From Prochilodus magdalenae (Eukaryota > Chordata > Actinopteri > Characiformes > Prochilodontidae), in assembly GCA_024036415.1 (NCBI GenBank), contig JAMWET010007157.1, positions 402,501 to 466,500 of the forward strand: 64,000 nucleotides of DNA, written 5' to 3'. Shown one piece after another: positions 1 through 12,409 of this stretch. The translations under genes were made by a program, and so were the position numbers. Numbering within the stretch: the first letter of the stretch is position 1; every line of letters starts with the position of its first letter. The notes beneath the pieces are model-generated. The model was given only the letters and a program-made list of their open reading frames with translations, was not told where the DNA came from and did not search any database.

Positions 1-2387
1 CTCATAATTATAGTTGTTATAGCATGGGGACTCTCTTGAACTCCTGACCAGTATTAGAGGTCACTTAACTATATGTACCAAGACACTGTTTAGAAAAGCA
101 GAATTTGTTTTATTTGCTGAGTTAAAAAAGAATAACACTTTTGTTTCCTTTTATTCTGTTAAATAAAAATATACTAAACACAACAGATCTATTTTTTTAG
201 TTCCCAGAAATTATTAGGAATTCTCTAAAGGCCTGAAAGGCCCGAGGGTTCTGCTTTGTTACTAATTGGATTTTCAGCTGTACTGGATGCTCATAGCATT
301 CAAAACAGGACCTGAGCATGTTTGCAAAATTGTTAGTTGTTGGACATTCTGATCGTGTTAGGGAAAACACTTTTAATATCAAATGAATGTCCAAGATGAA
401 ATGAAAGGAGTGAAACAAGGGAAAAAATGAAGGCACTCAGGTCTTATGAAATATGAAATGCCTCCCACCTCCTGTCATTTTTCTACTGGAGCAGAATGCA
501 TCCTAGGAGGCTGATTTGAATGCCATTTACATTAGTTTTAACCAAGCACATATTTTCCATATCCGCCACACTGCAGGGAATGCATCACCCAACACTGCTG
601 TGCAGGAAATGCAGCGCTACAACAAACAGCACGCCATGAACAATTTATGTTCCTCCATAAAATAAGAAAGAAAGGAAAAAGAAAGAAAGAAGTAAAAGGA
701 AAATTAAAGCTACTTCCCCTTACCACTAACCCATTTCCTGAAATAGATCCCACCCCATTCACACTCTCCAAGTGCTCCAAGGAGAAAAATCGCTCCTGGC
801 GGCCAGCGTCCTACATAATGCAATTATGTAAACTACAAAAAAGAGAAGGGAAGGTGGGGGGATTAAAAAAAAATGACATGGTTGATGGTTGATGACTGGC
901 TGACATTGAGGCACATGTTCAAAGCCCACACAAACCAGCTGTTTCATAACTGATCACCACATCTCTCGAAGCAGCACAACCATGCTGTCCTCTTAGTTCA
1001 TTAAGTCAGCCCTACAGCACACTGCTGCAGTACATTAATCATCTAAAGTGATTATTAATTAAAGCCACTGAGTAGATTATTGCATGATATATAAGAGCCA
1101 TGTTTATAATGGGTCATGTAATTGGTTGGAAATAGAGCAAAGAACCCAAAGCAGTCAGTATGAGCAAAGAGTGGCCCTCAGTGGGAACACTTCTTTCTTT
1201 CTTCTTCTTCTTTTTTTTTTTTTACTTTTTTCCACAAGGAGAATAGCAACAGACATATATTCATGCTCTGCCCACAAATGCATTCTTCTTCAGCTACTGC
1301 TGTAATCTTGAACCAGCTTTACAGAACTTTGGCATTAATAAGGATAATAATTTATATTTATTGAGCAATTTTTAAAGTGCTCTCCAGATGGTTGTTAACA
1401 GTAATAGAAAAATTAGAAGTATTAATTTAAAATCATATGAGCCATTGTGATGCAGATTAAATTTATAAGTAACTAGACAAGAGAGGCGGTTTTAAATTTG
1501 AGTTAAAAGTGTTAAAAAAGTGTAAAAGTTTGACTGTGTAATAAAGGCTGGAATTCAGTTCCACAGTTTAAGAGCATAATAACTGCTTTGTTAGGATTTC
1601 TGCTGCTGTGTTTGTACAAGTTAGAAGGGATGGACTGTATTCTTAGGAACCCCAGTAAGAGGAACATTACAGTGATCAACGCTGCTGTTAAAACATGCAT
1701 GAATACATTTCTCTGTGTTGTTCTGAAATACAGAGGTTTACATGCGAGATAAAACAGAGCTCCGAGTCTAAGATTACACCTAATGACAAATTGTAGCATA
1801 TAAATATAGAGTGTGCTGCTTTTATTTATGTTTATTTTGTATGTGTGTGAAAAGTCACAATGTTAGGACACATTAGGTTGGGTTCCTACTATTTAATTGA
1901 GGTTTTTAATGATCAATACCTGATTGATTTAAAGGATAATCATTTGGTATTTTGTTATGTAGTATTCTAGCCCAGCATTGCATCCTTCAGTTTGACAGAA
2001 TTGAAACATTTGTATCCTTTTTTAATTTTTATCCATCAGTGTTCTCTCACTACAATACTCACCATGCATTTAACACTTACGTCACACAACCATTGGGAAT
2101 CCCCTCTCCTCACACACAGCCATAAAGAAATAAAAAATGCTGACTGGTTCTAAGAGCTTCCAATTATGTTCAGTTATGTTCTCAGTTAGGCCCAGCTGGG
2201 TTCAGTGGGAGGATTTAGTCTCAGTAAAGGCCAGCTGGACATAGCGTATGTAATACATGAACACATGTAATCCCCACACATACACAGCAAGCGTGAATGT
2301 TTCACACATATACACATACATCTCAAAAATAGAGGATGTGTGAGTTCAACTTGAGGCCGGCTAAACTAATTATCGTAATGTGCGTGC
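1..2387. other. Unassigned AT-rich non-coding DNA
   Basis: I see no gene or classifiable element. There is a purine-rich run near 660-700 and a pyrimidine tract at about 1193-1223. A TAAT-rich stretch at 1020-1085 contains several ATTAAT/TTAATT motifs and could be a homeodomain-bound element, but nothing proves it. The open frames here are short and show no recognisable protein family. Confidence 0.5.
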
Positions 2388-2412
2388 CACACACACACAC
2401 ACACACACACAC
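2388..2412. repeat. (CA)n microsatellite
   Basis: About twelve uninterrupted CA dinucleotides, followed by a slightly degenerate extension. This is a simple sequence repeat of the kind that is very frequent in fish genomes. Confidence 0.95.
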
Positions 2413-2539
2413 ATACAAACACATTACATCAACAGCTAGCACTTTCTAACCTTTTTACCATATACTGTATGGTATACGCACACATTTATAGACAAACGTT
2501 CTATAAAGTAACAAGAACATCTTGTTGGTAGGTAGCTTT

Positions 2540-3020
2540 TTCTATGTCCCATGATAGGATGCCACCAGTCATGCAATTTCCTTCCTACTAAATGTTCCAC
2601 AGTCAACTGTCAGTCTGATTACAACAAAGTGGAAGCTATTGGGAACAACAGCAACGAAGGGGTAGGCCACGTAAAATGACAGCGCAGGGTCAGCGAATGC
2701 TGATGATGATCGCCAACTTTCTGCACAGTCAATCGTTATAGGCCTTCAGATTAGCTCAAGAACAGGGCATAGAGAGCTTCAGGAATGGTTTTAATGACTG
2801 AGCAGCTGCATCTAAGTCACCACATGCAATGGAACATCACCACATTCAATGGAAATGGAAATCCCATAGACGGTCTGGGTTTGGCGGTTGCCAGGAGAAC
2901 GCTACTTGTCTGACTGCATTGTGCCAAGTACAAAGTGTGGTAGAGTTGGGCTTATGGTGTGAGGTTGTATTTCAGGAGTTGGGCTCGGCCTTTAGTTCCG
3001 CTTTAAGCACCTCATGAACA
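2540..3020 (+). mobile_element. Degenerate Tc1-like DNA transposon fragment
   Basis: From about 2560 the sequence follows the Tc1/mariner transposase DNA-binding region, with motifs encoding a helix-turn-helix and an R-P-R-K linker around 2660-2770. From 2873 a frame reads [19 protein letters not shown], which is typical of the middle of the catalytic domain in Tc1-like transposases. Stops and deletions break the frame, and the stretch between the two parts (about 2800-2870) is much shorter than in a complete gene. The DDE catalytic set is not complete. No clear terminal inverted repeats remain. The family assignment rests on recognised transposase residues and is firm; the exact ends are estimates. 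Confidence 0.8.
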
Positions 3021-3484
3021 GCTGTACATGTGCATTTGTTGAGGAGCCAATGGTACTGAGTCAGACTGCCCTTCATGTGCTCATGCATCACAAAGGCATA
3101 TGGACACTACGGATTACTCTTCTATTTGATTGTTTTCATGCGCAAATAACTGAAACTGAAGTTTAATCTGTAGCGTCTATATGACACACAAGGAGGAGTC
3201 AGCTTCTACCAGGGAGTGGAAATTCGGCACAACACCAGCAAAAACAACATAATAAGAGAAAGAACCATGTGGACTTAGAAGGAAGAGTAATATTATAGGA
3301 TTTTATTAAAGGAGGATCCAATTTTCAAGGTTTGTTTGGACAAAGACTGACCAAACTTTTGCCATGAAATGACTTTATTCCTTTGCATGTGAGCGGGTTA
3401 AGCTTAGATCACTTTTGGTATCCAGAAAACTCCATAGGACAGGAATGACACTGTTAAGGTAACAGGCTATGTCATAATCCATCA

Positions 3485-4580
3485 TAAACTATGTTGGCAT
3501 TTCTTCCGGGTTTCCCCTCTACATCTGATCCCCTGAGCCCCACCCCCCAGAATCCACCACCCACAATCCACAGTCCCAGCAAGACTGAGCTGCTGTTCAT
3601 CCCCAGCACTACAGGTCCTCACCACGATCTTGCCATCTCATTCGGGAACTCCTTGATCACCCCGACTGAAGATGCAAGACGCCTTGGTGTGATTCTGGAT
3701 GGTAAGTTATCATTCTCAGCTCATATTGAAAACCTGACTTGGTCATGCAAATTCCTCCTTTACAACATCTAGAGGATATGACCCTTCCTCTCTCAGGAAG
3801 CCACCCAGCTGCTTGTCCAGTCTCTAGTAATTTTAAGGCTAGACTACTGCAACTCTATCCTGGCTGGTCTTCCTCTACGGGCCATCAGAAACTGGTCCAG
3901 GATGCAGCAGCTCGCCTCATCTTCAGTCTTCCCCAGTTTACCCACTTCATTCCACTGCTGCGCTCCCTTCACTGTCTTCCTGCTGCTGCCCATATCTGAT
4001 TTAAAACACTAATGCTCGCCTACAAAGCAAAGAACGGACCAGCGCCTCCCTACCTTACGGCAATGGTGAAGAGTCAATCTGTACCTCTAGCCTTTTGAGC
4101 TTCAAGTACAGCTCGACACGACCAACCATCCCTGAAGACACATGGAAGACAAGCGTCCAGACTCCTCTCTGTCCTGGCTCCCAGATGGTGGAATAAACTC
4201 ACACTGGCTGTCCGAACAGTCTCGCAGCCTTCAAATGCAGACTGAAGACCCATCTCTTTGTAAAGCGCTTAAGTGAGTGACCAATAATAGACATGTGTGT
4301 TAAAATACTCTGTTTTTGCACTTATACTCACCATAACCTTTCTTTTCTCGCTGGGTTGGGGTTGCCAGGTAGTGCACTTATGCTTTATATAGGTCTGTGT
4401 ATTGTTCTCTCTAGGCATCAGCAGTGGCTCTTGTTCGGGCAGTGTCTGAGCTAATAGCCAGTTTTAGATTCTTACCCTACTATACTAACTGGGAAACATT
4501 ATCCAACGGAACTCTGAACACTGTTGTATGTCGCTCTGGATAAGAGTGTCTGCAAAACGCCTTAAATGTAACTGTAAATG
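3485..4580 (+). mobile_element. 5'-truncated L2/CR1-type LINE with 3' tail
   Basis: The piece corresponds to the last third of a non-LTR retrotransposon reverse transcriptase plus its 3' UTR. Recognisable residues are SKTELLFIPS and RRLGVILDGKLSFSAHI (3491-3772), then RLDYCNS at 3836-3856 in another frame, then the region ending in a TP..WW..LP-type segment near 4190. At least two frameshifts and several stops show it is dead. The 3' end, about 4530-4580, has the TCGCTCTGGATAAGAG motif followed by TGTAA-type short repeats, typical of teleost L2-class LINEs and of SINEs mobilised by them. The catalytic YADD region and everything 5' of it is absent, as expected from incomplete reverse transcription. 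Both SINEs near 35.2 and 58.1 kb end in related tails. Confidence 0.88.
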
Positions 4581-4599
4581 ACGTTAATGTCTGTAAGCA

Positions 4600-4985
4600 C
4601 CTAATCATGCCTCTTTTTTACCGTTCATCATCCCCGGAGTACTGATTACACACACACCTCATTTAGTCTGTTTGCTTATATAGCCCCAGTTTTCACAGTC
4701 ACATTGCCAAATATTGCCAACCTATTTGCATACCGAGCATCTTTCTCCTGTTATCTCTGTTTGGTGTTTCTGGTTTTGACTCTCTTTGTATTTTGGTTTA
4801 CTTTCTTGGATTCTTCTTTTGATTTGTTTGCTGGTCTGCTGGTTATTTTGGTTTTTGATTTCTGCCTGTCTCTCTAGTTATGACTCTGTCTTTGTGACCC
4901 TTTGTTATGATTGCCTGGTTTGGTTTGTTGAGCTTCACTACTGGTTTGTACAATAAACCTAATTCTACTTTTAGCTTGGTGCTCA
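4600..4985 (+). mobile_element. Possible LTR-retrotransposon LTR or 3' UTR fragment
   Basis: A T-rich stretch with a TATATAGCCCC box near 4677, runs of TTTTGG/CTGTCT, and an AATAAA signal at about 4951 resembles the LTR or 3' end of fish retroelements. A loosely similar sequence lies at 60008-60335. I could not define matching ends, a primer binding site or a target duplication. It directly follows the LINE tail, so it may be a separate insertion. Confidence 0.3.
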
Positions 4986-7065
4986 TAGAAGTATGTTGAT
5001 TCTGACAACAATAAAGAGCTGAAAAGAAGGTAGGAGATATATGAATATATGTACTTGAATTATATGGATATTCTATACATACACATGTTGACATATATCA
5101 TGAAACTAGTATTTACAGAATATTACAGAATTATATGGACATGAAAATGAACTTTAATAAGCATTATGTTAGAAGAGTGCAGTAATGCTCTGATCTGTTG
5201 GTTAAGTTTTAGATTTTTTAAATGTAGATAGCCACTGTGGCTAATGAGCTACAGCGGGGAAAAAGTTGTTAGTGTTTTGTGTTGTACTGGTTTTGATGAT
5301 CCTGAGTCAGAAGGGAGTGTCTGGAAATGGTGATGTCCATTATGAGAGGGGTCAGCTGTAATTTTACCCACGTCAAAGTTAGTGCCTGGTACAATACTAC
5401 ATATATAACATAAAAAGCCCTGTTAGGTTTGGCTAACCCAGCAGTAATAGCTAGTTGGGAGGGGGAACATGAAGAGGTGAATAGGTCAGTTTTCTTTTCT
5501 ATTTGGTGTGTGCATAATAAGCAAATGCATATATCATAGTGTCAGGCCAAAAACCAATGTCAATTGAAAGAAACCCTATTTTTATCAGGGAATTCTATGA
5601 GGCCCTCCCCCGATAGGATTCCCAGGTGTGATGCAATGCGCTTACAATAAAAATTCTACTACGGTGAGGATTTTTCATGGTTCATTTGCCACCCCATCAT
5701 GCGTCCGTTTATAGAAAGTGAGAAATGTCACACTTTAAAATGTTGTGTTTTCCATTGACGGCCATCTAATCATTGTGTGGTGTCATTATCGGAGTGGCTC
5801 AGTGCATCAAAACACATTATCACACTCCTCGCAGTCACTGAGGCATTGGGAGGTTTACACCTGCTAAGTCTCAGTCTAAGAGGCCTGTCAATAGTGTATC
5901 GAACCAGCTGGCTGGAGCAGAATGGGAAGGTGTTTAAGTAACATGACGCTAGGAGTGCACTTGTTGACACACTGTTCTGATCACAAGCCAGACAGCAGCC
6001 ACGGAGAAAAGGAGCAGCCTACGGCCTGTCACCCCCTGACAGAGGAACGGAGGATGAGGGAAGGGCAAGCAAGACAACAGAGGAGAAAAGGAATGAAGGA
6101 ATTATACTGAATGAAATCTATTTTCTTTTTTTTTCCCACAAAAGGCCAAACACTGTAAGACACAAAAATAGAGGCCTGTCTAAACAGTGATTATATTCAA
6201 TTAGAAAGATTTCATGTGTTTGTCTGAGTGAAATGTTCAAAGACTCGCAGTGAATAATTGCACCATTTGAGAGCTTTTGGGAGCTTTTGGATGGGAGAAC
6301 ACAGGCAGCGATAATGAGAGCAAAAATGATGAAACTCATTTCTCGTTCCATCAAATATTTATTTCTCATTCTCTGTTCACCTATGCCTTTAACCATTACT
6401 GAAGACCTGCGTGTAGCTACATATTCTAAAGACAGAATGATTTGGTAATAGAAAGAGCAGATTATAATGGCATAGTTCTTTGGCCCCCATTAACTAATCT
6501 GGGTCTGGTTTGCTGTGTCATGCATAAAAGGACAGCATATGGGATAATGTCATTTTGAAGACTGTCTCCAGCAGGGGCTCCAAACATTTTGCAACACCAG
6601 GGACTGAACTGCAGCACTCACCAGTTTTGATGGACCGGTAGGGGAGTTTAAGCGGGGGGATGGATTCTGTGACAGATATAGCCATCCCCTGAGGCAGTGA
6701 ATTCTTATTTTATTTATCCATCCTCATATTTCTGACTGAATCATGCTTGTTCTTATCGTTGATGTGTTTTTCTGTTCACTTTGTTGTTGTTGGCTTCATA
6801 ACTTCTTTACTTTGTGCTTGCCATCAACTGAAAGCAACCAGTAGCTCCTAACTTGCAATGACATGTTGAAGTTATTTAAACCTTTACAGAGGAAACACTT
6901 AAATACTATACATCATTTTCCATGATATTCTTCTGCACAGGCCTCTCTGTAGAGGACGTGTTGCCAGTTTTTCGCTTCACATCATAGAACATGAAACATG
7001 GAACACAGAACTTTGGTTAGTGTAGCATTGCTGCATCTGTTCCACTCATAATATCCCAACATCTA
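4986..7065. other. Unassigned non-coding DNA
   Basis: No gene is visible. The interval 5575-5990 is less AT-rich than its surroundings and free of obvious repeats, which could fit a conserved non-coding element. The stretch 6570-6700 resembles repeat sequence (a run on unpaired G-rich text near 6640) but I could not place it in a family. Confidence 0.4.
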
Positions 7066-7285
7066 ACCCACATCAGAGCTGAGAATGATCTACCACCCAA
7101 ATAATACCCGCTCTGTTGGAGTCCTGTGGGGTACTGAGTGTTGGAGAACAGGGTAACACAGTATGCAGAGAAACAGATGTTCTACAGTCTGTAACAGTAA
7201 AACTACAAAGTGCCCTTATGTGGTAAGTGGAGTTGATAAAATGGACAATAAGTGTAGATACAAATAAGTGTACTTAAGGAGTTTG
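7066..7285 (+). mobile_element. Partial copy of the 8.5-kb inverted-repeat transposon family
   Basis: This stretch aligns by eye with the interior and right half of the element at 8535-8996. Shared blocks include GAGAATGAT..ACCACCCAAAT, GAACAGGGTAA, CAGA..TGTTCTACAGTCTG and GTAAGTGGAGTTGATAAAATGGACA. The left end and the terminal inverted repeat are missing. Confidence 0.7.
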
Positions 7286-8534
7286 TCGGTGGATGAATAT
7301 TAATGCCCTGATTTCCATGGCGTCACAAAAACAATGCATTAAACATGGGCTGTTACATGCACACCAGCAACACACAATCTACTGGCTGCTGCCAGTCTGT
7401 GGCCTGCTGTTTAAGAACCTCCTGTTTGAAAGGGACCTTAAATGGTGGATGTAGCTGAACTGTCTGGTTTAAAGCACATCTTACAGCTATTTTTAGAAGT
7501 GCCTGTCTGTGAGGAGAGTTTAAAGCCATAATAATGAAATATGTCTTTAATTTTAACTTTACAGCCTTGCTGGACCGCTAGCACACGGGCAGACAGTCAA
7601 ATCAGACTCCTGAGCATGTAGTCAATGCTTATCTTGACTTTTTCTTTCTAAATATAACAGATTACGTTCTGGGCACTCCCATGTGCTGTTCAGCTAGCTG
7701 TGATCATCTGAAAACACATACAAATACAAAACAGGAGAAAAGCCATCATGACACTCATCATATATGCTGAAAATCCAGTCATCTTGTGCGTGATCTGAAT
7801 TAGCACACTCAAATAAGGTCAGCCTGAGAAAGTGAAAAATAAAAATTTGATATATTGAGTTCAAACTCTTTCAAGCAAAGAGAAACAGACTGGAAAATGA
7901 TAGGAATTCTTACGCGCTTGACTGTTGAAAGCTAAGAATGTCATTTTGGATTTTTAACAAATTGATTTAGATTTTTAAAAATGATTTTAATACAAAGCAT
8001 TTTGTGCGCATATATTTTAGCCAGCAAGGCCAATATTTTATTAGGAGACTGTGTGGTTAGTATATGTGTTGTTTTTTGTTTTTTTTTGCTATCCTCAACT
8101 GGCCTTTCTAGAAGCTTCTGGGTGTTTGTGAAAAGAATTGTAATGACTTGAGCTTAAGTATAAAATTCAAGTTTAAATATTAATGACCGAAGCCTTTTCA
8201 TATCAGCTTGTTTGTACGTATTTATATCTATCAGCAAGTGCAAAATTATTTTGGCACTGTAAGGTTTATAGATTGATTGTAGTCTCTTGGTATCGATGTA
8301 AAGAAGTGTTTTTTAATAAACAAATAAACCAACAAATTTACAAAGCAAACAAGTTTACTTAAGGAGTAATATTGCCTGTATTTAGTCTGTATAAACGATC
8401 AGTGAATACTTAAGAAATCACTGTGCAGTGACCAAGCCTATTCAATACTATCTCAGAGATAGAGCGACTAGAGTGCTGTACTGTATAACGCATTTAGTTA
8501 CAGAACAAATCCAGACCAGATATTTACACAGAGG
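7286..8534. other. Unassigned non-coding DNA
   Basis: AT-rich sequence with no supported gene, RNA or repeat. Poly-T runs occur near 8070-8090. Confidence 0.4.
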
Positions 8535-8996
8535 GGCCACTTCATTAGGTGCACCTCCTTGTATCTGGACTCATTCGCCAATTTATCATCTCTACTTACC
8601 ATACAGAATCACTTTGTAGTTCTACTATTACAGGCTGTAGTTCTTCAATTCTTCAAGTGTTGTTCTGGAACAAGGGTGGACTGGCAAGGTAGTCTGAAAG
8701 AGTGGAGAGTGAGTGGACACAGCAGTGCTGTGTCTGATCGACTCATACTAGCGCAACATACACTAAGAAGTCACCATGTCAGTGTCACTGCAGGGCTAAG
8801 AATGATCCCCCACCCAAATGATACCTTCTCTACAATGGTCCTGGTGGGGCCATTGAAAAACAGGTAAACAAACTGCACGAAGGAACAGATGGACTACAGT
8901 CTGTAATTGTAGAGCTACAGGGCTCCTCTTTGGTAAGTGAAGCTGATAAATGGACACTGAATGTAGAAACAAGTAGGTGTACCTAATGAAGTGGCC
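8535..8996 (+). mobile_element. Non-autonomous DNA transposon with 22-bp terminal inverted repeats
   Basis: The left end (8535-8556) and right end (8975-8996) are inverted copies of each other over 22 bp with a single mismatch, both carrying the CCACTTCATTAGGT core. The 462-bp body has no transposase frame, so it must have depended on a partner element. Interior blocks recur at 7066-7285, 57236-57575 and, reversed, 62235-62575, so this is a family and not a chance hairpin. I see no convincing target-site duplication, so I leave the superfamily open. Confidence 0.85.
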
Positions 8997-10090
8997 AGCA
9001 GGTGCACATGCACAGCCATGAAAAGTTGCAGCAGCTTGGATTTTGTGTTCTGAAAGCACAAAGAAAGCATAGCAAACAGTAAGAATCTTTGTGGAGAGAG
9101 TCGGTGAATGACATTTATCAGTGCTGCTCACTGCAGGCCCTCCAGCAGCCTGTCTCTTGGCCAATTTGTACAGTATAAAAGTGACAAAAACAGAATACAC
9201 AAACAGACTATTTGTGGCACCATTTCTAGGCCACAAACCTTTAAGGAGAGGATGAGGAGAGGGAGTAAGTAATGGCTTTTATAAATTATAACCATCATCA
9301 TTATTGGTAAATCTATTGAAGCTGGATGTTCTATTCAATTGCAGCTTCTACTGTGGATGCTTGGCACTACTTTCAACAATTAATTGACTGCGTGTTTTTT
9401 AGATGTAGGTGCTCTGCTAACAAATGTAATACATTTTCTGTTCATTACCCTCTCTTCTTCTCCTACTTAAAAAGCAGTGCACTGTAAAAAAAAGGTGCAA
9501 AGGTGCTTTTTTAGAGCTAAACCATAGAAAAACATGTTTTTTTTCCTAAAGAACTTTTTAATGAAAGCTTCCTTAAGGACTAAAATGTGTAAGTGAAGAA
9601 TTTCTTTTCAAACTTTAACCTGTGGTAATGCTTTTATAAGAAGAGGGTATCCATGGAAAAACGATTGTGGAGTCATTTCTGGATGTCACAAAGAGGAGAG
9701 CGTGGTGTCCATGTGCTGGTGTTTTTCATACTACATGGGCCAATCATTGCCGACTCTATATTTGTGCCTGGTGCTGGAAAATTGTTGACTGTGACAAAAT
9801 CATGTCAAAATGGGGCTGAAATTGTGAAGTCTGATCCCAGCAATATACTTGTCAGCCCATTCTCTCAAGCCTGTAGCAGCTCTCAGAGGCCTGCAGGTTT
9901 GATGAACTTATTATTGCTCAGTTTGCCACTGTTGTTGATCCACTGATATCAATTATGTGTAATACTTATGGCCACCAACCTGTCAGAGACTCTTTTGGGT
10001 ATCTGCTCTCCTGCAGGGTGAGACTGTTCAAGTCACAATGCCAAGGAAAATCACATAACATGTACATAAGTACCACCAGCAGTGAAAGTC
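8997..10090. other. Unassigned non-coding DNA
   Basis: No gene is supported. The 97-codon frame at 9653-9946 has no recognisable domain and sits in ordinary intergenic composition. Confidence 0.4.
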
Positions 10091-10150
10091 CCAAAATAAG
10101 GGATAAGAAAACACTTTATTGATCATGAGGAAATTGCAATGTCACAGTAC
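10090..10150 (-). mobile_element. LINE-type 3' tail fragment
   Basis: Read on the minus strand, the sequence is AATTTCCTCATGATCAATAAAGTG, seen on the plus strand as ACTTTATTGATCATGAGGAA. It is the same tail as follows the U1 copy at 47599-47642 and occurs again at 61066-61098. Only the last ~40 bp can be recognised. Confidence 0.6.
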
Positions 10151-11044
10151 TATACATAACGCACAAGGGAAGACATATAATCTTAGAATAAAATAAATTG
10201 ACTAAGAATTACAGTACTTACTATTCATATATTAGTATACTTAGTCATACTTACTAATAGATTTGAAAAATGCTACACCCTAAAAGTGAAAATTAATCTT
10301 CCTTCCCTTATTAGCTGAGGTCCCTGATCATATTAAACACAGTTCATTACATCATATCATTTAAAAGACAAGGTGTTTTTTCCTCCCACCTCTAAAATGT
10401 CTTTATTTTTGACTGTGGAAAATAATATTGTTTCACCTCCCACCATCCCCACCTGACACTGATCAAAGTAATTAGCTAGCCTGATATCATGTTTCATTCG
10501 AAAAAACAGCATGACATGGAAGCAAAATGCATTGTAATTTCTGACTCAAACTTTAAAAATAAAAGTTTGTAAATAGCTAATACTATTTTAATCCTCAATG
10601 AGGTATACAATTTGAATGATAACAATATTTAAGAAATAAAGTCTTCAGCACAGGCCTTCTCAGACCCTCACAGATACTGCTAGATATGGATGGCAGGGGT
10701 GCAGCCTACTCCCAAAGAATATTATACATTAAAGAGAAGATTTTTCCTGGCTCAAATAGTCTTAAATAAAACACAAGAGATATCATTAGCAAAAGTTAAA
10801 AGGAAAGATTATAAACTTGGATTGCATGCCCTAAAATATAATCAGTATACTAGTTGATTGTAAAAGAGTGTTTTCTGCTTATAGAGACTATGTGACGTTG
10901 GCCTATTGTGTTTGTTACTGCTGTGCAATCAGTGCAGGGTGCTTGTGAGATTTGCGCCTGTTGTGATTATTCATTAATGTACAAAGTTGGTTTGAGCCAC
11001 GTGTCCACACACGAGTTAAGACTGCCTAGGCTGCATTAAGTAAG
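10151..11044. other. Unassigned non-coding DNA
   Basis: AT-rich, no supported gene or RNA. Nothing repeat-like stood out. Confidence 0.4.
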
Positions 11045-11410
11045 TTCGGGCCAAGGGCCCACATATGCACCATGTTCACTTGGGTGTAATGCAACATGAA
11101 CCATGCTTGATAAGTAATTAAGGACTACCGGCCCACACATGCATTGTTCGCTTTGGCCACATGCCTACACATGCACTATGATGGCTGGCCATGGGCTTAC
11201 ACATGTGCCATGTTTGCTTGGGCCACAGGCCCATAGAAGCACTATGTTTACTTGGGCAATGAGACCTCACATACCACAGGCCCACACATGCACCATTTTT
11301 GCTAAGTACTGCACCATGCACATTGTTTGATAAGTAAGTTTATATCCTAGGCTTCACGCATGCACCATGTTTTCTTAGGTCATTGGCCTACATATCCCGT
11401 ACGAGTTCTT
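11045..11410. repeat. Degenerate ~34-bp minisatellite
   Basis: At least seven imperfect units of the form GGCCCACACATGCACCATGTTT followed by GCTTGGGCCA recur at roughly 11063, 11132, 11168, 11200, 11234, 11284 and 11351. Spacings of 32-36 bp dominate, with 50- and ~68-bp intervals suggesting lost or fused units. Divergence between units is high, so the array is old. Short frames over it on both strands are artefacts. Confidence 0.8.
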
Positions 11411-12409
11411 GGGCAGCACTACAGAACAGTATAAACCATGACCATGCTAATTTATAAGCTTTGAGAACGGAACTAGCTAAATCTTTGGACATGGAAAATT
11501 ACGTTCTATAATAAGAAGCAGATTACTGTAATAATTTAATTCAGAATGGGGTCTGACAATAGAGGGCAAGGTGTTGGATCTTTGTTGGCTGCTGGACAGA
11601 GACATCTGAAGTCTGCAAATGAGATTGAGTGCATCAGGGAAAGCTTTGTGGTGTCCTGCAATATGTTCAGCCTTTTTTGCCAAGACAAACATCTGAGTAA
11701 ACCATGTTAGTGTGATATGAAGACATTCCTTTACTGATTACAGCAAACATAGTCTTGTTGTTGCAAAACAGTTTACATCTCCATAGAATACTCACAACAA
11801 TGACTGGATAAATTTAGCAAAAAGTTGATTAAGCAGCTCCAGGGGTAAAGTCCAAAAATTGGGCTGGCCTTTTGTCCACAAACTAATTGCCCTCAGAAAT
11901 ACCCCCAACCTACCCCCCTAAAAAACTCTCAAGAGAGATACCGTTCCAACAATTAAGGAGATGAGACCATAAACACATGTCCGATTTACAGCCCTTATTA
12001 AGAACCACCGCATCACTCAAATGATTAACTCTGTCAGTCCAAGAACGCAGGTGATATATGAAAAAGTGACCTGGTGGTATTATCTTTAAAGAAAAATTGA
12101 GATGATCAAGCTGTAACAAGCTGTAATGAGAGAGAAGATTCAGAAATAGACCTGATCCAAAGCAGTTTTTCAGCAGGGAGACAACAGTATCCCGGACAAA
12201 TCAGAGAAATTCGAGAAAGATACACAACCAGCAGTTTTCTCAACAGAGAGCAGAATGCTCAAACTGCTAAAGACCGCATTGAAAGAATCATGGACAAAGC
12301 TTCGAGAACACATTTGTTAATACTGGTCGCGTCATGTCATCGGAATGGGCAAGACATGTCAAAAATTGATTGCTTCTTATCAGAATACCTCTAGGTAGCA
12401 ACACAAGTG
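11411..12409. other. Unassigned non-coding DNA
   Basis: No gene recognised. The part from about 12170 onward is slightly less AT-rich and may belong to the retroelement-like region that follows. Confidence 0.35.

Noticed and set aside
8796..9236. 146-codon minus-strand frame
   Set aside because: Almost half of it lies in the inverted-repeat transposon at 8535-8996, and the protein matches nothing I recognise.
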